The position numbers and the translations under genes were made by a program. DNA of 44,188 bases from contig LLYT01000012.1 of NCBI GenBank assembly GCA_002049545.1, positions 1 to 44,188 of the forward strand, read 5' to 3'. Of this stretch, positions 29,509-40,246 are shown piece after piece. Within the stretch, counting starts at the first letter, position 1. Each line of letters begins with the position of its first letter. The notes beneath the pieces are model-generated. The model had not been told where the DNA came from. It ran no database searches and saw nothing but the letters and a program-made list of their open reading frames with translations. The DNA comes from Deltaproteobacteria bacterium tcs-42. GTDB taxonomy: Bacteria > Desulfobacterota > Desulfuromonadia > Desulfuromonadales > Geopsychrobacteraceae.

Positions 29509-30993
29509 TTAGCTGATTTCAGGGCGGAGCTGCGGAAACAAAATCACATCGCGAATCGAAGCCGAATTGGTCAACAGCATAACCAGCCGATCAATACCAA
29601 TTCCCTCACCTGCGGTTGGTGGCAACCCATATTCAAGCGCCCGAATATAATCCTCATCCATCTCATGCGCTTCTTCATCCCCGGCTGCCTTCTCCTCAAG
29701 TTGATGGAGAAACCGTTCTTGCTGATCCAGCGGATTATTCAACTCGGAAAAAGCGTTGGCAAGTTCACGACCGACAATAAACAGTTCAAACCGATCCACC
29801 ACTTCGGGGTTTTGATCATTTTTGCGTGATAATGGAGAAATTTCGGTTGGGTATTCGGTAATGAATGTCGGTTGCCAGAGGTTCGGTTCAACCACTTCAT
29901 CAAAGATCTCAGCCAAAAGTTTACCATGGCCGATTCTGCTCTCTAATTCCAGGCCAAGTGATTGTGCGTAGGCAAGTGACTTTTCTCGATCATCAAGGAC
30001 TGTCATATCAGCAGAGCCGTATTTAACGATCGACTCCTTCAAAGTCAAACGATCCCATGGCGGAGTCAGATCAACATCTTTATCGCCATAAGGGATAACC
30101 ATGCTGCCACACACCTTATTTGCCACATGCGAGATCAACTCTTCGGTAAAATCCATCAAATCATCATAGGTTGCATAAGCCCGATAAAATTCCATCATGG
30201 TGAATTCCGGGTTGTGCTGAATCGAAATCCCCTCATTCCGGAAGTTCCGGTTAATTTCAAAAACCCGATCAAAACCACCAACGACCAAACGTTTCAGATA
30301 GAGTTCTGGGGCAATTCGCAAAAACAGATCCATATCCAGAGTATTATGGTGGGTCACAAACGGCTTGGCTGTTGCCCCGCCTGCAACTTGTTGCATCATC
30401 GGCGTTTCAACTTCAAGATAATCGCTATCCAACATATATTCGCGGATCAGATTGACAATTTGGCTGCGCTTACGAAAGACCTCACGGACTTCGGGGTTGG
30501 CAATCAAATCGAGATAACGCTGCCGGTAGCGGGTTTCGACATCGGTCAACCCATGCCATTTTTCGGGTAATGGCAAGAGCGATTTCGTCAACAAACGGAT
30601 TTCTGCAGCTCGTAACGACAGCTCGTCAGTTTTGGTACGAAACGGAGCACCGACAACGCCAACGATATCGCCGATATCAAATTTCTTGAAATGGTCGAAA
30701 AACTCTTCACCGACCTGATTACGCGCAACGTAAATCTGCATGATGCCACTACCATCCTGCAGTTGCAGAAAGGCCGCCTTGCCAAAATCGCGACGGGCGA
30801 TAATCCGCCCGCCGATTCGATATTCAACCTCGGTCTCTTCCAGTTTTTGCTTGTCATCTGCGCCATGTGCAGCATGGATCTGCCTGGCCGTATGGTTGAC
30901 ACTAAAATCGTTGGCAAAAGGGTTGATACCAGCAGCCTGAAAAGTATCGATTTTATCTCGCCGCTGCTGCAATAATTCGTTCAATTCTTCCAT
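29509..30993 (-). CDS. lysS: Lysyl-tRNA synthetase, class II
   Basis: [87 protein letters not shown]. Confidence 0.97.
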   Translation of the reverse strand: MEELNELLQQRRDKIDTFQAAGINPFANDFSVNHTARQIHAAHGADDKQKLEETEVEYRIGGRIIARRDFGKAAFLQLQDGSGIMQIYVARNQVGEEFFDHFKKFDIGDIVGVVGAPFRTKTDELSLRAAEIRLLTKSLLPLPEKWHGLTDVETRYRQRYLDLIANPEVREVFRKRSQIVNLIREYMLDSDYLEVETPMMQQVAGGATAKPFVTHHNTLDMDLFLRIAPELYLKRLVVGGFDRVFEINRNFRNEGISIQHNPEFTMMEFYRAYATYDDLMDFTEELISHVANKVCGSMVIPYGDKDVDLTPPWDRLTLKESIVKYGSADMTVLDDREKSLAYAQSLGLELESRIGHGKLLAEIFDEVVEPNLWQPTFITEYPTEISPLSRKNDQNPEVVDRFELFIVGRELANAFSELNNPLDQQERFLHQLEEKAAGDEEAHEMDEDYIRALEYGLPPTAGEGIGIDRLVMLLTNSASIRDVILFPQLRPEIS

Positions 30994-31075
30994 AAATTTA
31001 TTCCTTAACTGTTCAATTTGGTGCAGCAAGATAACCTCAGCACCCCGGTTTCGTCAAGGTAGAAAGGCGGGTCAG

Positions 31076-31486
31076 CTATAATCCCTCAAATGCTGTCAAA
31101 GCAGTCCGAAACTCAGTTGGCATCCGGCACGGCTTACGGGTTTGATAGTTGAAACAAATCAACGGTGTTTCTCCCTCTGCAGTCAATTCATCAGCACGTT
31201 CAACCCGATACTCCATCAGCCAACTGGAACGCTTCAATTGCTTCGATTTAACACCTATATTCAACTGATCGCCGAGAAACATCTCTTGACGAAAGAAGAC
31301 GTGCGCTTCGGGCATAATGATTCCGCAACTGCCAAGGTCAATCTCAGAATAAGGTCCCAGTTCCGCCAAATAGGCAATTCGAGCATCTTGAAAGAAATTC
31401 AATACCGCTGAATTGGCTACGTGACCTCCATAGTTGATATCAGCGACACCCACGCGATAAGAAAATTGAAATCGAAACCCGTCCAT
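31076..31486 (-). CDS. Acyl-CoA thioesterase-like (hotdog fold)
   Basis: YRVGVADINYGGHVANSAVLNFFQDARIAYLAELG; 4HBT family pattern. Confidence 0.88.
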   Translation of the reverse strand: MDGFRFQFSYRVGVADINYGGHVANSAVLNFFQDARIAYLAELGPYSEIDLGSCGIIMPEAHVFFRQEMFLGDQLNIGVKSKQLKRSSWLMEYRVERADELTAEGETPLICFNYQTRKPCRMPTEFRTALTAFEGL

Positions 31487-31497
31487 TTAATACTCCA

Positions 31498-32313
31498 TCA
31501 ACGTTGGCACGTCGGGCAAAAGAAGGTTGATCGCTGGCCCAGACGCTGGTTATGAATCGGTTGGCCACAGATGGGACATGCTCCACCACCACGACCGTAA
31601 ACCTGCAGTTGCTGAGTAAAATACCCCGGTTTCCCGTCGGCCTGATTGAAATCACTGATCGTCGTCCCACCAGCATCAATTGCTTGGTGCAAAATCTCCT
31701 TGATTGCATCCGCTAATTTTTCATACCGGTTGAGTCCAACCCGTCCGGCGGCTCGATCAGGCCGAATTCCGGCACAAAACAGGGCTTCACTGGCGTAGAT
31801 ATTCCCCACCCCGACAACTCTCTTCTGATCCATGATAAATTGCTTGACGGTCAATTTTCTCCCTTGGGCAACAGTCCAGAGATAGTGACCGGAAAAAGAA
31901 TCGCTCAATGGTTCAGGGCCAAGATTCCAGAGTAATGGATGGCGAAATGGATCGCTATCGGTGTAGATGAAAGCACCAAATTTACGCGGATCGGTCAAGC
32001 GGAGAGATTGCCCATCGGTAAAAATCAGATCGACATGGTCATGCTTCTGTTCTGTGGACCCCGCCTCAACAATCCGCAAACTTCCCGACATCCCCAAATG
32101 CAAAATCAACGTTCCATGATCACAGAACAAGAGAAGATATTTGGCTCGTCGTTCAACTCTGTGGATTTTCTGTCCGGGAAGTTGATGGCAGAGAGCCCGG
32201 TCGAGTGGCCAGCGTAATTTAGCGGTTCGCAGGACACATTCAAGAATCGTGCGATCCGTCACATGGGGGGTGATTCCACGCCGGGTTGTTTCTACTTCAG
32301 GCAATTCGGGCAT
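31498..32313 (-). CDS. mutM: Formamidopyrimidine-DNA glycosylase
   Basis: PELPEVETTRRGI N-terminus; C-terminal zinc finger VYGRGGGACPICGQPIHNQRLGQRSTFFCPTCQR. Confidence 0.97.
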   Translation of the reverse strand: MPELPEVETTRRGITPHVTDRTILECVLRTAKLRWPLDRALCHQLPGQKIHRVERRAKYLLLFCDHGTLILHLGMSGSLRIVEAGSTEQKHDHVDLIFTDGQSLRLTDPRKFGAFIYTDSDPFRHPLLWNLGPEPLSDSFSGHYLWTVAQGRKLTVKQFIMDQKRVVGVGNIYASEALFCAGIRPDRAAGRVGLNRYEKLADAIKEILHQAIDAGGTTISDFNQADGKPGYFTQQLQVYGRGGGACPICGQPIHNQRLGQRSTFFCPTCQR

Positions 32314-32374
32314 AGTTTAAGTTCAGGTGATTTGAGGCTTCAGGCTGAAGGTTCAAGCCTACAACCTGCTGTTC

Positions 32375-32782
32375 TCAAAAGCGGATCTTTTGCGTTGCAT
32401 TATCAAAGTGGTGAAAATCGATTTGATCCGGCACACCAGAGTAATCATCTTCTCCCAGTTTCTGTGCCGAATGGTAAAACCAGCGCTCGTCAGATTCAAT
32501 CAACAAAGCGAGCTCGAAAAAAAACTGTGGTCCCGTTTCGGTGGCCAATTCCATCAACAGGAGCACCTCGACTTGCCCCTTATCAACAACCCGCTGTCGC
32601 AGGCATCGCCAGCTTTTTATCGCAACAGAGCGCAACTGTTGCTGGGCAAAATGGAGATAGGTATCACAATCACCAAACTGTTGCAAAAATGGTGCATCAT
32701 TATGATAGCTGTCATAAACAGCCACATAGTCACCACTCTTTAAAGCAGAAAAGCGATTGTCCAAAAACTGTTGAACTGTCAT
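32375..32782 (-). CDS. Small protein, possibly NTF2-like (YchJ/SnoaL-type)
   Basis: MTVQQFLDNRFSALKSGDYVAVYDSYHNDAPFLQQFGD...; stop overlaps the neighbour; fold call is by general resemblance only. Confidence 0.5.
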   Translation of the reverse strand: MTVQQFLDNRFSALKSGDYVAVYDSYHNDAPFLQQFGDCDTYLHFAQQQLRSVAIKSWRCLRQRVVDKGQVEVLLLMELATETGPQFFFELALLIESDERWFYHSAQKLGEDDYSGVPDQIDFHHFDNATQKIRF

Positions 32783-33633
32783 TCTTTGAGCCTGGGATCG
32801 AGAGCATCACGAATCCCCTCGCCGAGAAGGTTGTAGCCCAGAACTGTGATCAAGATTGCCAGGCCGGGGAAAACCGATAGCCACCAGGCACTGCCAAGGG
32901 TCTGTTTCCCGATAATCAACATGTTCCCCCAGGAAGGGGTCGGCGGTTGAACCCCGATACCGAGAAACGACAGGGCACTTTCGGTCAAAATAGCCCCAGC
33001 GACACCAAGGGTCGCAGAGACAAGAACCGGTGATATGGCATTGGGGAGAATATGACGAAAGATCAGGCGCAGATCGGAAGCTCCCAGTGCCTGTGCAGCA
33101 AGGACAAAATCACGCTGTCGCAAACTGAGGAACTCGGCGCGGATCAATCGAGCCACCCCCATCCAGCTGGTCAATCCAATCACAATCATAATATTCCAGA
33201 TCGATGGATCAAGAAACGCAATCACCGCCAGAATGAGAAAAAACGTCGGGAAACAAAGCATAATGTCAACAAAACGCATCACCAGTGCATCAATCCAACC
33301 ACCGTAATATCCAGCCAGAGAACCGAGGATGATACCGAGTAAGGTTGAAATTCCGACCGCAACAAATCCAACCAGCAATGAAATTCGTGCACCATAGAGC
33401 ATCCGGACAAACACCTCACGCCCCAGATCATCAGTACCAAAGGGGTGCGCTATACTTGGTGGCAAAAGACTTTGACTGATATCAATAGCAGCGGGGTCTG
33501 AATGAGTTAACGAAGCAACTGCAGCCATCAGGAACATAAGGGCAACAATCCCGGCACCGACCAGAGCCATACGGTTCTGACGTAACTGTCGCCAGACCAC
33601 ATCAAAAAGAAAAGTACCCCGAGATCGTGACAT
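32779..33633 (-). CDS. Oligopeptide/dipeptide ABC transporter permease (DppC/OppC-like)
   Basis: HPFGTDDLGREVFVRMLYGARISLLVGF; QALGASDLRLIFRHILPNAISPVLV; SFLGIGVQPPTPSWG. Confidence 0.95.
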   Translation of the reverse strand: MSRSRGTFLFDVVWRQLRQNRMALVGAGIVALMFLMAAVASLTHSDPAAIDISQSLLPPSIAHPFGTDDLGREVFVRMLYGARISLLVGFVAVGISTLLGIILGSLAGYYGGWIDALVMRFVDIMLCFPTFFLILAVIAFLDPSIWNIMIVIGLTSWMGVARLIRAEFLSLRQRDFVLAAQALGASDLRLIFRHILPNAISPVLVSATLGVAGAILTESALSFLGIGVQPPTPSWGNMLIIGKQTLGSAWWLSVFPGLAILITVLGYNLLGEGIRDALDPRLKE

Positions 33634-33635
33634 AA

Positions 33636-34259
33636 TCAGTTAAACTTTACCCTTTCAATATCAAGGACACTCAATACACCCTTTTCTTTTAAAAGATCGA
33701 GCAAGCGGTCGAGACGGGGATCGTGGGGAGAGATATCGGCAAGATCAACCATTCCATGCTCAACAATACTTTTTTTAACTTCATCTTCGGCCGGTTCAGG
33801 TGGCTTTGGCATCTCTTTGGGGACATTATTCTTAATGGCCTGACAGATTTCATCTTCAACCGCCAGCACCGGAATGATCTTACACCCGGTTGCAAACTGC
33901 AGATCATCGATTAACTTGAGGTTGGTCGGATCGGTCATCGCGACACGCAAGATTTTTTCGTGACCGGTTTTACGTAATTCAATCGGAATCACCGCCAATT
34001 CCAACATCCGTTCAGCAGATAACAACGCCATGAGTTGCTCAGAAACCTCAAGCTCCTGTAAAGAAACCCGGGAGTACTTGACCTGCGTTTCTAAAAACTC
34101 GAGAATCGTCTCCTCAGGGAGATAACCCAGCTTAACCAGAGCTTTGCCAATCTGCCCCCCCAGGTTCCGTTGCATAGAGAGGGCTGATTCAAGTTGGAAC
34201 TGATCAATCAATCCGGCTTCCAACAACATTTCCCCTAAACGGTTTGTATTAATTTGCAT
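33636..34259 (-). CDS. Stand-alone MshEN-like (GspE/PilB N-terminal-like) domain protein
   Basis: NRLGEMLLEAGLIDQFQLESALSMQRNLGGQIGKALVKLGYLPEETILEFLETQ matches the tandem RLGxxLxxxGxIxxxxL MshEN pattern; no ATPase domain follows. Confidence 0.75.
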   Translation of the reverse strand: MQINTNRLGEMLLEAGLIDQFQLESALSMQRNLGGQIGKALVKLGYLPEETILEFLETQVKYSRVSLQELEVSEQLMALLSAERMLELAVIPIELRKTGHEKILRVAMTDPTNLKLIDDLQFATGCKIIPVLAVEDEICQAIKNNVPKEMPKPPEPAEDEVKKSIVEHGMVDLADISPHDPRLDRLLDLLKEKGVLSVLDIERVKFN

Positions 34260-34289
34260 AGTTCCCCCTGTCATTCATAGTTTTTTTCA

Positions 34290-35285
34290 TCATGATGAAC
34301 CTCCCCCCTGTTGACTGTGCCGGATACGCGGATCGGCCAGGGCATAACAGATATCTGCCAACAGGTTTCCGAGCAGAGTCAACACCGCACCCATCACCAG
34401 AATCCCCATAATCAGGGGATAGTCCCGCATCATAACACCATCGTAAAAAAGTTTCCCCATCCCGGGAATGGCAAAAATTGTTTCAAAGATCACACTACCG
34501 CCAATGAGACCCGGGACCGAAAGCCCGAGAATAGTGATCACCGGCAACAATGCATTGCGTAGAGCGTGATGATAAATAACCGTTCGCTCCGACAGCCCCT
34601 TAGCTCGAGCTGTCAGGATATAATCCTGGCGGATAACTTCGAGCATATTGGAACGCATATAGCGTGAAAACCCTGCCAGCCCGCCAATTGCAGACACAAA
34701 TACCGGCAAAACCAGATGGCTGATCCGGTCAAGCAGTTGCCCCCCCCAGCTCAAATATTCATAGCCGAGGGACTTTAAGCCAGACACCGGTAGTAGCCCC
34801 AGGCGAACACCAAACCAATCCATCAACAGCAGTGCCAACCAGAACGAAGGCATAGCAAAACCGGTAAAAACCAGCACCGTGGTGGTTCGATCAAAACCCG
34901 AGTTGCGGTGAATGGCTGAAAGAATCCCCAGTGGCACCGATACAGCAAGAATCAGGAGAATCGAAAGTAGATTGAGTAAAATTGTCACCGGCAAACGTTC
35001 CAGAACCTTGTCCAGAACGGGTCGGCGATCGGTGGCAAAGGACTCCCCAAAATCGAGCCGCACCAGGCGTGACAACCATTGTCCATATTGAACATAGAGC
35101 GGCTGATCAAGCCCATACTGAGAACGCAATCGTCCCTGCAGCTCAGAACTGGCCTGCGGATTAAGCTGAGTTTGCATATCGGTCGGCTCTCCCGGTGCTA
35201 AATGGATCACGACGAACGAAATCAATGTGATCCCCAGAAGCAGGGGGACAAGCAACAACAGACGTTTAGCAATATAACTCAACAC
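34290..35285 (-). CDS. Oligopeptide/dipeptide ABC transporter permease (DppB/OppB-like)
   Basis: [63 protein letters not shown] start inferred near 35285. Confidence 0.94.
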   Translation of the reverse strand: MLSYIAKRLLLLVPLLLGITLISFVVIHLAPGEPTDMQTQLNPQASSELQGRLRSQYGLDQPLYVQYGQWLSRLVRLDFGESFATDRRPVLDKVLERLPVTILLNLLSILLILAVSVPLGILSAIHRNSGFDRTTTVLVFTGFAMPSFWLALLLMDWFGVRLGLLPVSGLKSLGYEYLSWGGQLLDRISHLVLPVFVSAIGGLAGFSRYMRSNMLEVIRQDYILTARAKGLSERTVIYHHALRNALLPVITILGLSVPGLIGGSVIFETIFAIPGMGKLFYDGVMMRDYPLIMGILVMGAVLTLLGNLLADICYALADPRIRHSQQGGGSS

Positions 35286-35290
35286 AAAAA

Positions 35291-36925
35291 CTACCTGGAA
35301 TATTTCTGTTCCACCTGCGGCACAAACCACTGGTTGAAATTATAGCGGATTCCGGCAGGAGCCGCCTCTACATTACGAAAACGCTTGGAAACAGCCGGTA
35401 AGGCCTCGCCAACATAGAGGAATGTATACGGCTGCTCCTCAGCCAGTATTTCCTGAAAACGATCATAATAGATCTTACGCTGTGGCAGATCAAAAACCCG
35501 CCGCCCCTCTTCCAGCAAACGGTCAACCTCAGCATTTTTAAACCCGATAAAATTAAGCTCACGAGGCCCGGTCTTGCTGGAATGCCAGATATTATACTGA
35601 TCCGGTTCCGGTCCACCCGTCCAACCGAGGATCGTTGCATCGAAATTTCCCGGATTTATAAACTCCTTGAGAAATGTCGCCCACTCAATAATCCGCAGTT
35701 TCACCGCGACCCCAACCTCCTTGAAACGGCGCTGGATAATTTCACCCGTCTTGGCACGCAGATCGTTCCCCTGGTTGGTGACGATCGTGAAAGCCAGCTC
35801 TTTGCCATCTTTATCCAGAATGCCATTCCCATCGGTATCCTGCCAGCCGGCCTGCGCAAAAAGCTCGCGCGCCTTCGCAGGATCGTACGAATACTTTGGC
35901 ACGGCACCATTATAGACCCAGGTATCGGGTTTGTACGGACCCGTTGCGACACTACCATAGCCCAACAGAACTCCATCAATAAGTTCCTGCTTGTTGATGG
36001 CATAGGAAAGTGCCTGCCTGATCCGTTTATCCTGGAAGAGGGGGCGATTCAAATTATAGCCAAGGTAAGTATAACCAAAGTTCAGATAACGGTACTTATT
36101 ATACAACCGCTTAAACGCGGGCGTATCGGTTTGCCGATCAAACTGCAATGGCGAAAGTCCCATAAAGTCAAGACTTCCGGTCTGCAACTCAAGAAACTGT
36201 GTAGAAATATCGGGAATAATCCGATACACAACCCGCTTGATGTAAGGCTGCCCTTCAAAATAGTCGGGATTCGACTCAAGGACAATTTTTTCACCCCCAA
36301 CCCATTCAATAAACCGGTATGGACCTGTTCCCACCGGTTTGCGCGCCAGTTGGCTTTTGGTGATATCGGTCCCCTGCAAAAGGTGTTTCGGATGAATCGG
36401 TGTTGCCCAGCTGATTAAAGCCGGGGCATATGGCTGATCATAGTGGACAACAAAAGTATGTGGGTCGGGTGCTTCAACACCGGTGACCTGTTTGAACGAT
36501 TCAGCATAAGCTGTCGGAGTTTGCGGATCGATATAGAGCTGATAGTTAAACTCGACATCTGCCGAAGTCAACGGTGTACCATCGTGCCACGTGACCCCTT
36601 CGCGCAGGTGAAAAGTGAGGGTCAGGTTATCCTCAGAAATCTCCCAACTTTCAGCCAGTTCACCTTCAATCTGCAGATTTTTGTCGTAACGGACCAGACC
36701 ACTATAGATCAGGCCATTGATCGAACTGGACGCAGAATCCGACGCCAATACTGGCAACAGAGTGCTGGCATCGCCAATCGACGCCTCAATAAAAGTATCG
36801 CCAAATTCAGGGACCAGCGCCTCGGCAACTCCCGGATGATTCACCTCATCAGAGTCAGTGCAGGCACCAAGAAACAATAACATCACGCCGACAAACAGGA
36901 GATCAAATAGATATTTTTTTCTCAT
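35291..36925 (-). CDS. Peptide ABC transporter substrate-binding lipoprotein (SBP_bac_5)
   Basis: Lipobox LFLGAC; family 5 SBP features ([53 protein letters not shown]). Confidence 0.95.
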   Translation of the reverse strand: MRKKYLFDLLFVGVMLLFLGACTDSDEVNHPGVAEALVPEFGDTFIEASIGDASTLLPVLASDSASSSINGLIYSGLVRYDKNLQIEGELAESWEISEDNLTLTFHLREGVTWHDGTPLTSADVEFNYQLYIDPQTPTAYAESFKQVTGVEAPDPHTFVVHYDQPYAPALISWATPIHPKHLLQGTDITKSQLARKPVGTGPYRFIEWVGGEKIVLESNPDYFEGQPYIKRVVYRIIPDISTQFLELQTGSLDFMGLSPLQFDRQTDTPAFKRLYNKYRYLNFGYTYLGYNLNRPLFQDKRIRQALSYAINKQELIDGVLLGYGSVATGPYKPDTWVYNGAVPKYSYDPAKARELFAQAGWQDTDGNGILDKDGKELAFTIVTNQGNDLRAKTGEIIQRRFKEVGVAVKLRIIEWATFLKEFINPGNFDATILGWTGGPEPDQYNIWHSSKTGPRELNFIGFKNAEVDRLLEEGRRVFDLPQRKIYYDRFQEILAEEQPYTFLYVGEALPAVSKRFRNVEAAPAGIRYNFNQWFVPQVEQKYSR

Positions 36926-36945
36926 CAGAAGCCCCGATATTTTCT

Positions 36946-37701
36946 TCATGGCAATGTCTCAAGGGGGATATTTACCGGCTTTTCCAGAGAGAATTGTGCT
37001 ATATCAATCCCTCCGTTGACCCTCAATTCAGAGAATTTCATTTTGACCCGGGTCTGCTCAAGAGGCATGGCAATTTCAATCGTATAGGGAAATTGATCCT
37101 TTTCTGAAAACTTCTGGTAATCGACCGAGAGATACTTTTTTCCGCCACTATAGTAGCGACAACCGATCAACTGTAATTGCCGGTCAAACAATAATTCCTG
37201 ACGCTGATCACTTCCCGACAGAACCAACATCAAAGCATCAGCTGACATCTCAACGCTGCTGTGTTGATAAGCGGTCACTGGCGGATCATAGAGTAACAGT
37301 TTCAATAAATCTTCAACCTTCAGGGGGACCCGGGAAAAGCGGACAATATTTTCATAACTGGCGGGGCCACGCAGAAACCGACCAGGGACGCTGGTATTGA
37401 GAAGGACCGATAATACATCACCATCCGAGGTCATTTGTAAAACCAGCTGACCGAATCCGGTTAACACATCGGCCCGTAACCGATTTGGTTTTTCTAACAA
37501 GAGAAACTGTTGAGTGGAATAATACTTATCCCCGCTCTGCAGCGAAACTCCGGCAGCCCCATCCAATGATAAATATTGACCCGAGTCAGAGGCCATCCTG
37601 GTTAATAATTGGTCGGCCGTTGGCAGCGTCGTCCAAACCGGATCGGCAGGGCGGATGCAACCCGTCAGAAGGATCAGCAGAAACAGAAATAGCCAGCGCA
37701 T
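36946..37701 (-). CDS. Outer-membrane lipoprotein, LolB/DUF4292-like
   Basis: Lipobox LLTGC; beta-rich RLRADVLTGFGQLVLQMTSDGDVLSVLL; order TPR lipoprotein - LolB-like. Confidence 0.7.
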   Translation of the reverse strand: MRWLFLFLLILLTGCIRPADPVWTTLPTADQLLTRMASDSGQYLSLDGAAGVSLQSGDKYYSTQQFLLLEKPNRLRADVLTGFGQLVLQMTSDGDVLSVLLNTSVPGRFLRGPASYENIVRFSRVPLKVEDLLKLLLYDPPVTAYQHSSVEMSADALMLVLSGSDQRQELLFDRQLQLIGCRYYSGGKKYLSVDYQKFSEKDQFPYTIEIAMPLEQTRVKMKFSELRVNGGIDIAQFSLEKPVNIPLETLP

Positions 37702-39440
37702 CAGTCCTCCACTGCTAACGTTGCTTTCAGTTTGTCTTCAATCTGTTGCGCCTGTGGATCTAACTCCAGCGCACGTCGATACGCAGCAGCTGCTGCGTCC
37801 CAAAGGTTCATGGCACGATAGAGGTCCCCTAAATGTTCATAAATGACAGCATCGTCAGGATGTAATTCAGTCGCCTTTTCAAGCTGTTCACGGCTCTCAG
37901 AATAACGTCCCATTTTAAAATAAACCCACCCCAGGGTATCATGAACATAGCCACTGGGACTTATCGCTAAAGCTTTTTGTGCCCTGGACAAAGCTAATGG
38001 CAGATCAATTTCTTTTTCTGCCTGGTGATAAGCGAGAAAATTCAGTGCATTCGAATGAGCATCATCGAGCAGTAGAATTTTTTCCATTGTTGCTACCGCC
38101 GCCTGACGATTTGCGAGTTTTTCATATAACACGCCGAGCTGGTAAAGCAGCTGGACGGCCTCAGGATTCTTTTCAACACCGGCCAAAGCAACCGCGATCG
38201 CCGCTTGGTGATCTTCCCGATCTCCGAGAAAAGCGACCAGATAATAATAAACCTCGGTTTGGTGGATATCGTCCTGAATCATCCGCCGCAATATAGCTAT
38301 CGCTTGATCATCCCGATCTGACTCCTTGTACAAGTAAGCCAATTGCAACCTGGCTTGCGGATCAATTGGAGATTCACTGCTGATCAGCTCCAAAGCAGAA
38401 ATCGCTTCTGTCACCTTCCCCTGACCCGACAAAGCCATGGCCAGATAATAACCAATGCTGTCGTGATTATTATCCGCTTCAAGCAGTAAACGGAAGGTGT
38501 TCTCAGCGTCGATCCAGTTTTCCAGCTCCAGTTGAATCAATCCAATCCGGTTAAGGATCTGTAGATTCTCAGGATACTGTTGCCATACCGCCTGAAACTG
38601 GACGAGAGCAGCGTCTAATTGGTGCCGGGCAAGGAAATATTGCGCCAAATGCTGCCGAACCGCCGCCGCTCTCGGGTTACGGGCAACGATGGTCTGATAC
38701 AGCTCAATGGCACCATCCGGATCGCGCTGCTCCAATATTTTTCCATATTCAAGAGCCGCCTGCAGATGGTCCGGTTGCCGTTTCAATAACTGCTGATAAA
38801 CTGCAGCGGCCTTGTCTAGCTGCTGGTTTTCCAGATAAAGGCGTGCCAGGGCCAGCTGTGCCAAACCGGCTTCCGGGTGCTGCTTTTGCAGTGCCTCCAA
38901 TACAGAGGTTGCCTCGTCTTTCCGGTCCAGCCGGGTCAGAGCCATTGCCAAGCGTAGCTGTAATGCCCCATTCTCAGGCTCCAACTGTAACGCATGACGA
39001 AAATGATCGATTGCAAGCACATAATTCTGTTGCTGGCTGAGAACGTCTCCCAGCAGCTCATGTCCGGCCACACTCTCTGAATCTCGCGCCAGAAGAACTT
39101 CCAAAGCAGCAACCGCCTGCTCCGGTTGCTGCAGATGCAAATAGGTCCTGGCTAGAAGCAACTGCAGGTAATCGGATTGAGGATCAAAGCTGATCGCCCG
39201 ATTAAGGGCAGCAATGGCCTCTTCCCAGCGATTTTCTGCACCTGCCATTCTGAATTGGCTGAAAGCGAATAACGCTTTTGCCTCGGGATCATCCAGTTCT
39301 GACCGATACTCAACCGCAGCACGATAATTTTGATCCGGTCGTTGCGATACATGGGCAGCACTGCAGCCGGAAATCAGAAGCAGGAGAGGAAGCAACCTGA
39401 ATACTATTTTTTCAACCCGCTTAAGGTATTGAATCTTCAA
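37701..39440 (-). CDS. Tetratricopeptide-repeat lipoprotein
   Basis: Lipobox LLISGC; many TPR units (e.g. HDTLGWVYFKMGRYSESREQLEKATELHPDDAVIYEHLGDLYRAMNLWDAAAAAYRRALELDP). Confidence 0.93.
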   Translation of the reverse strand: MKIQYLKRVEKIVFRLLPLLLLISGCSAAHVSQRPDQNYRAAVEYRSELDDPEAKALFAFSQFRMAGAENRWEEAIAALNRAISFDPQSDYLQLLLARTYLHLQQPEQAVAALEVLLARDSESVAGHELLGDVLSQQQNYVLAIDHFRHALQLEPENGALQLRLAMALTRLDRKDEATSVLEALQKQHPEAGLAQLALARLYLENQQLDKAAAVYQQLLKRQPDHLQAALEYGKILEQRDPDGAIELYQTIVARNPRAAAVRQHLAQYFLARHQLDAALVQFQAVWQQYPENLQILNRIGLIQLELENWIDAENTFRLLLEADNNHDSIGYYLAMALSGQGKVTEAISALELISSESPIDPQARLQLAYLYKESDRDDQAIAILRRMIQDDIHQTEVYYYLVAFLGDREDHQAAIAVALAGVEKNPEAVQLLYQLGVLYEKLANRQAAVATMEKILLLDDAHSNALNFLAYHQAEKEIDLPLALSRAQKALAISPSGYVHDTLGWVYFKMGRYSESREQLEKATELHPDDAVIYEHLGDLYRAMNLWDAAAAAYRRALELDPQAQQIEDKLKATLAVED

Positions 39441-39647
39441 AAAAATATTCCCCGATACAAGAGTATAATGATAAACATTAAGTGTCGATAAGTAGCATAC
39501 TCATTTCGCGAGGGTCAAACCCTTTAGAGTTCAGCTGCACATCTTTACAGAGCTGAAATTTCTGGTAAAATCCAACCATGTGTAATCTGTAACGCTTTGG
39601 CAAAAACACATGGGATGGCTCGACAAAAATTCAGCTCTGCAAGTCCT

Positions 39648-39850
39648 GGTGGTTTTCTCAGGGTCGAAGGCCTGAGAAAACCACCGTAATTCCGTAGCAG
39701 GCTGTTGAAAAACAGCCTGTGGAGCCCATGGACGGGCGACCAAAATCGAGAGCTGGTTTCTAAGTCCTTGATTTTGTGAGCAAGACGGAAATCGCTTTTT
39801 CGGCTTGCGGAGTTGAAAAGGCCCAGGATGGGACTTTTTCAACATCCTGG
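39648..39850. repeat. Hairpin-rich intergenic element
   Basis: Successive inverted repeats: 39648-39662/39671-39685 (15-bp perfect), 39698-39719 (9-bp stem, GAAA loop), 39741-39747/39770-39776 (CAAAATC/GATTTTG), 39780-39784/39804-39808 (GCAAG/CTTGC), 39823-39830/39843-39850 (CCAGGATG/CATCCTGG). Confidence 0.75.
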
Positions 39851-39994
39851 TAGAGGAGACTTTTTGTAACGCCATCAACCTGTAATTATTGTTGTATTTC
39901 TACTCTTTCACGATTAGTCTGTAAACTATGACTTCGACACAAAAAACATCCATGTCAATTTTCTGGAATCAGTGGACATAAAAGAGGTCCGGCG

Positions 39995-40246
39995 ATGAAA
40001 GAGCCTCAAGGAAATTACATCAGAGAAGCCTGGATCCTTTGTCTGATTCTGGGCTTGATCATGATCAACTTTCCCTTCATCCATATATTCAATACTAAAC
40101 AGTTGCTGTTCGGTATGCCGAAACTTGTTCTCTACTTCTTTATCGGCTGGCCGGTATCGATAGCCGTTATCTGGCTTTTTGTCCGGTACATCGAAAGGGA
40201 CTCGCAAGATGGCTCTACATCACTGCAAGACAAGGGCGACCCATGA
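39995..40246 (+). CDS. Small two-TM membrane protein coupled to the downstream symporter-phosphatase
   Basis: EAWILCLILGLIMINFPFIHIF...PKLVLYFFIGWPVSIAVIWLFVRYIERD; stop overlaps the next start (ATGA at 40243-40246). Confidence 0.8.
   Translation: MKEPQGNYIREAWILCLILGLIMINFPFIHIFNTKQLLFGMPKLVLYFFIGWPVSIAVIWLFVRYIERDSQDGSTSLQDKGDP

Noticed and set aside
35582-36418. 278-aa plus-strand ORF
   Set aside because: Fully antisense to the well-supported SBP_bac_5 gene; no recognisable domain; likely a by-product of codon bias.
39531-39878. 115-aa minus-strand ORF over the hairpin region
   Set aside because: Overlaps the palindromic element almost entirely; translation looks like non-coding repeat sequence rather than a protein family.
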